Of a DNA stretch of 64,000 nucleotides, positions 63,377 through 64,000 are shown piece after piece. This DNA is from Clostridia bacterium. Its GTDB lineage: Bacteria > Bacillota > Clostridia > Lachnospirales > Lachnospiraceae. Each line of letters begins with the position of its first letter. The stretch's first letter is position 1. A program made the translations under genes and the position numbers. Where the stretch lies: positions 62,001 through 126,000 of the forward strand of contig CAJTEN010000014.1 of assembly GCA_910575245.1 (NCBI GenBank), written 5' to 3'. Below the pieces are notes generated by a model that was not told where the DNA came from, searched no databases, and was given only the letters and a program-made list of their open reading frames with translations.

Positions 63377-64000
63377 ATGGGAGCAAAAGAGTGCATTGCC
63401 GGCGGCAGGGCGGTTCTGGGGATTGAGTTTGGCTCGACCAGGATCAAGGCCGTGCTGGTGGATGAGAAGAACCAGCCGATTGCGTCAGGGGCGCATGACT
63501 GGGAAAACAGGCTGGAGAACGGAATCTGGACATACAGTCTGGATGACATCTGGACAGGACTGCAGGACTGTTATCAGAAGCTGACGGAGGATGTGCAGGC
63601 ACAGTATGGGGAGAAACTTGTGAAGATCGGTGCGATCGGATTCAGCGCCATGATGCACGGTTATATGGCATTTAATGAGAAGGATGAACTGATGGTGCCC
63701 TTCCGTACATGGAGAAATACCATCACGGAGGAGGCCTCCAATAAGCTGACGGAACTGTTCCATTATCACATTCCCCAGAGGTGGACGATTGCCCATCTTT
63801 ATCAGGCGATCCTGAACGGGGAAGAGCACGTGGCTGACCTGAAATTCGTGATCACACTGGCGGGGTATATTCACTGGAAACTGACAGGGGAGAAGATCGT
63901 CGGTGTGGGTGAAGCGTCCGGTATGTTCCCGATTGATATTGCCACAGGACAATTTAACCAGAAGATGATCGCACAGTTTGACGCTGCGGCGGCAGATAAG
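63377..64000 (+). CDS. FGGY-family sugar kinase, probably ribulokinase, 5' part
   Basis: 208 residues visible; runs off the window. The N-terminal ATPase-fold motif [18 protein letters not shown] and the substrate-side segments [23 protein letters not shown] and [16 protein letters not shown] mark an FGGY carbohydrate kinase. Directly after araA, the expected substrate is L-ribulose (giving L-ribulose 5-phosphate), but the sequence is of the xylulokinase-like branch rather than classical AraB, so no symbol is given. AGAGGAGG precedes the ATG. Confidence 0.9.
   Translation, partial: MGAKECIAGGRAVLGIEFGSTRIKAVLVDEKNQPIASGAHDWENRLENGIWTYSLDDIWTGLQDCYQKLTEDVQAQYGEKLVKIGAIGFSAMMHGYMAFNEKDELMVPFRTWRNTITEEASNKLTELFHYHIPQRWTIAHLYQAILNGEEHVADLKFVITLAGYIHWKLTGEKIVGVGEASGMFPIDIATGQFNQKMIAQFDAAAADK

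Overview
The window reads as chromosome of a spore-forming gut-type Firmicute, most likely family Lachnospiraceae (Clostridia). The reasons are the mid-40s to about 50 % GC composition, strong AGGAGG ribosome binding sites, a CIRCE-controlled hrcA-grpE-dnaK-dnaJ operon, spmB, YesM-type sensor kinases with AraC-type response regulators, very large secreted proteins with InlB-like, Big_2 and YTG/GKDY repeat modules, and Rpn-like proteins with EGR-repeat tails. No rRNA, tRNA or CRISPR array was seen.

Region 1 (1-16 kb): the 3' end of a giant repeat surface protein, an AEC-type transporter, pyruvate kinase (opposite strand), a second giant surface protein (thioredoxin-like + CAP + InlB + Ig-like modules), a GH36 alpha-galactosidase with an aminotransferase, undecaprenyl-diphosphatase, and a lysine-rich histone-like protein with PGRKP motifs. 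Region 2 (16.3-21.7 kb): the heat-shock operon under a perfect CIRCE operator.

Region 3 (21.7-40.6 kb) is an accessory, plastic region. It holds three paralogous secreted subtilisin-family (S8) proteases: one intact (21.8 kb), one broken by a large deletion and frameshifts (26.2 kb), and one intact in an AT-rich segment (34.6 kb). The third is preceded by a small membrane protein that resembles a free-standing copy of the proteases' own prodomain. Between them lies a tandem array of Rpn/PD-(D/E)XK-like genes (two full copies and a 3' fragment). Each full copy has a conserved leader that folds into hairpins and shows a compensatory base-pair change between copies. Broken transposases (an unassigned DDE type and an IS66 remnant), a dense palindromic element, and a two-gene membrane protein/ImmA-IrrE peptidase operon complete the region.

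Region 4 (40.8-50.3 kb): a DUF3048 lipoprotein, a Gfo/Idh/MocA oxidoreductase, a Dabb protein, an FAD-dependent oxidoreductase, spmB, a MITE-like element, a small hypothetical gene, a membrane-tethered Mrr-type nuclease, a MarR regulator with a possible self-masking leader, and a DUF885 metallopeptidase.

Region 5 (50.3-64 kb) is a sugar, probably L-arabinose, locus: sensor kinase, membrane-tethered sugar-binding protein, AraC-type response regulator, AraR-type repressor (convergent), then a YtfQ/YtfR/YtfT/YjfF-like ABC importer, araA and the start of an FGGY sugar kinase. The binding protein is separated from its ABC genes by a terminator. Two copies of one MITE family flank this locus; the second sits inside another inverted-repeat element and has a perfect 9-bp target duplication.
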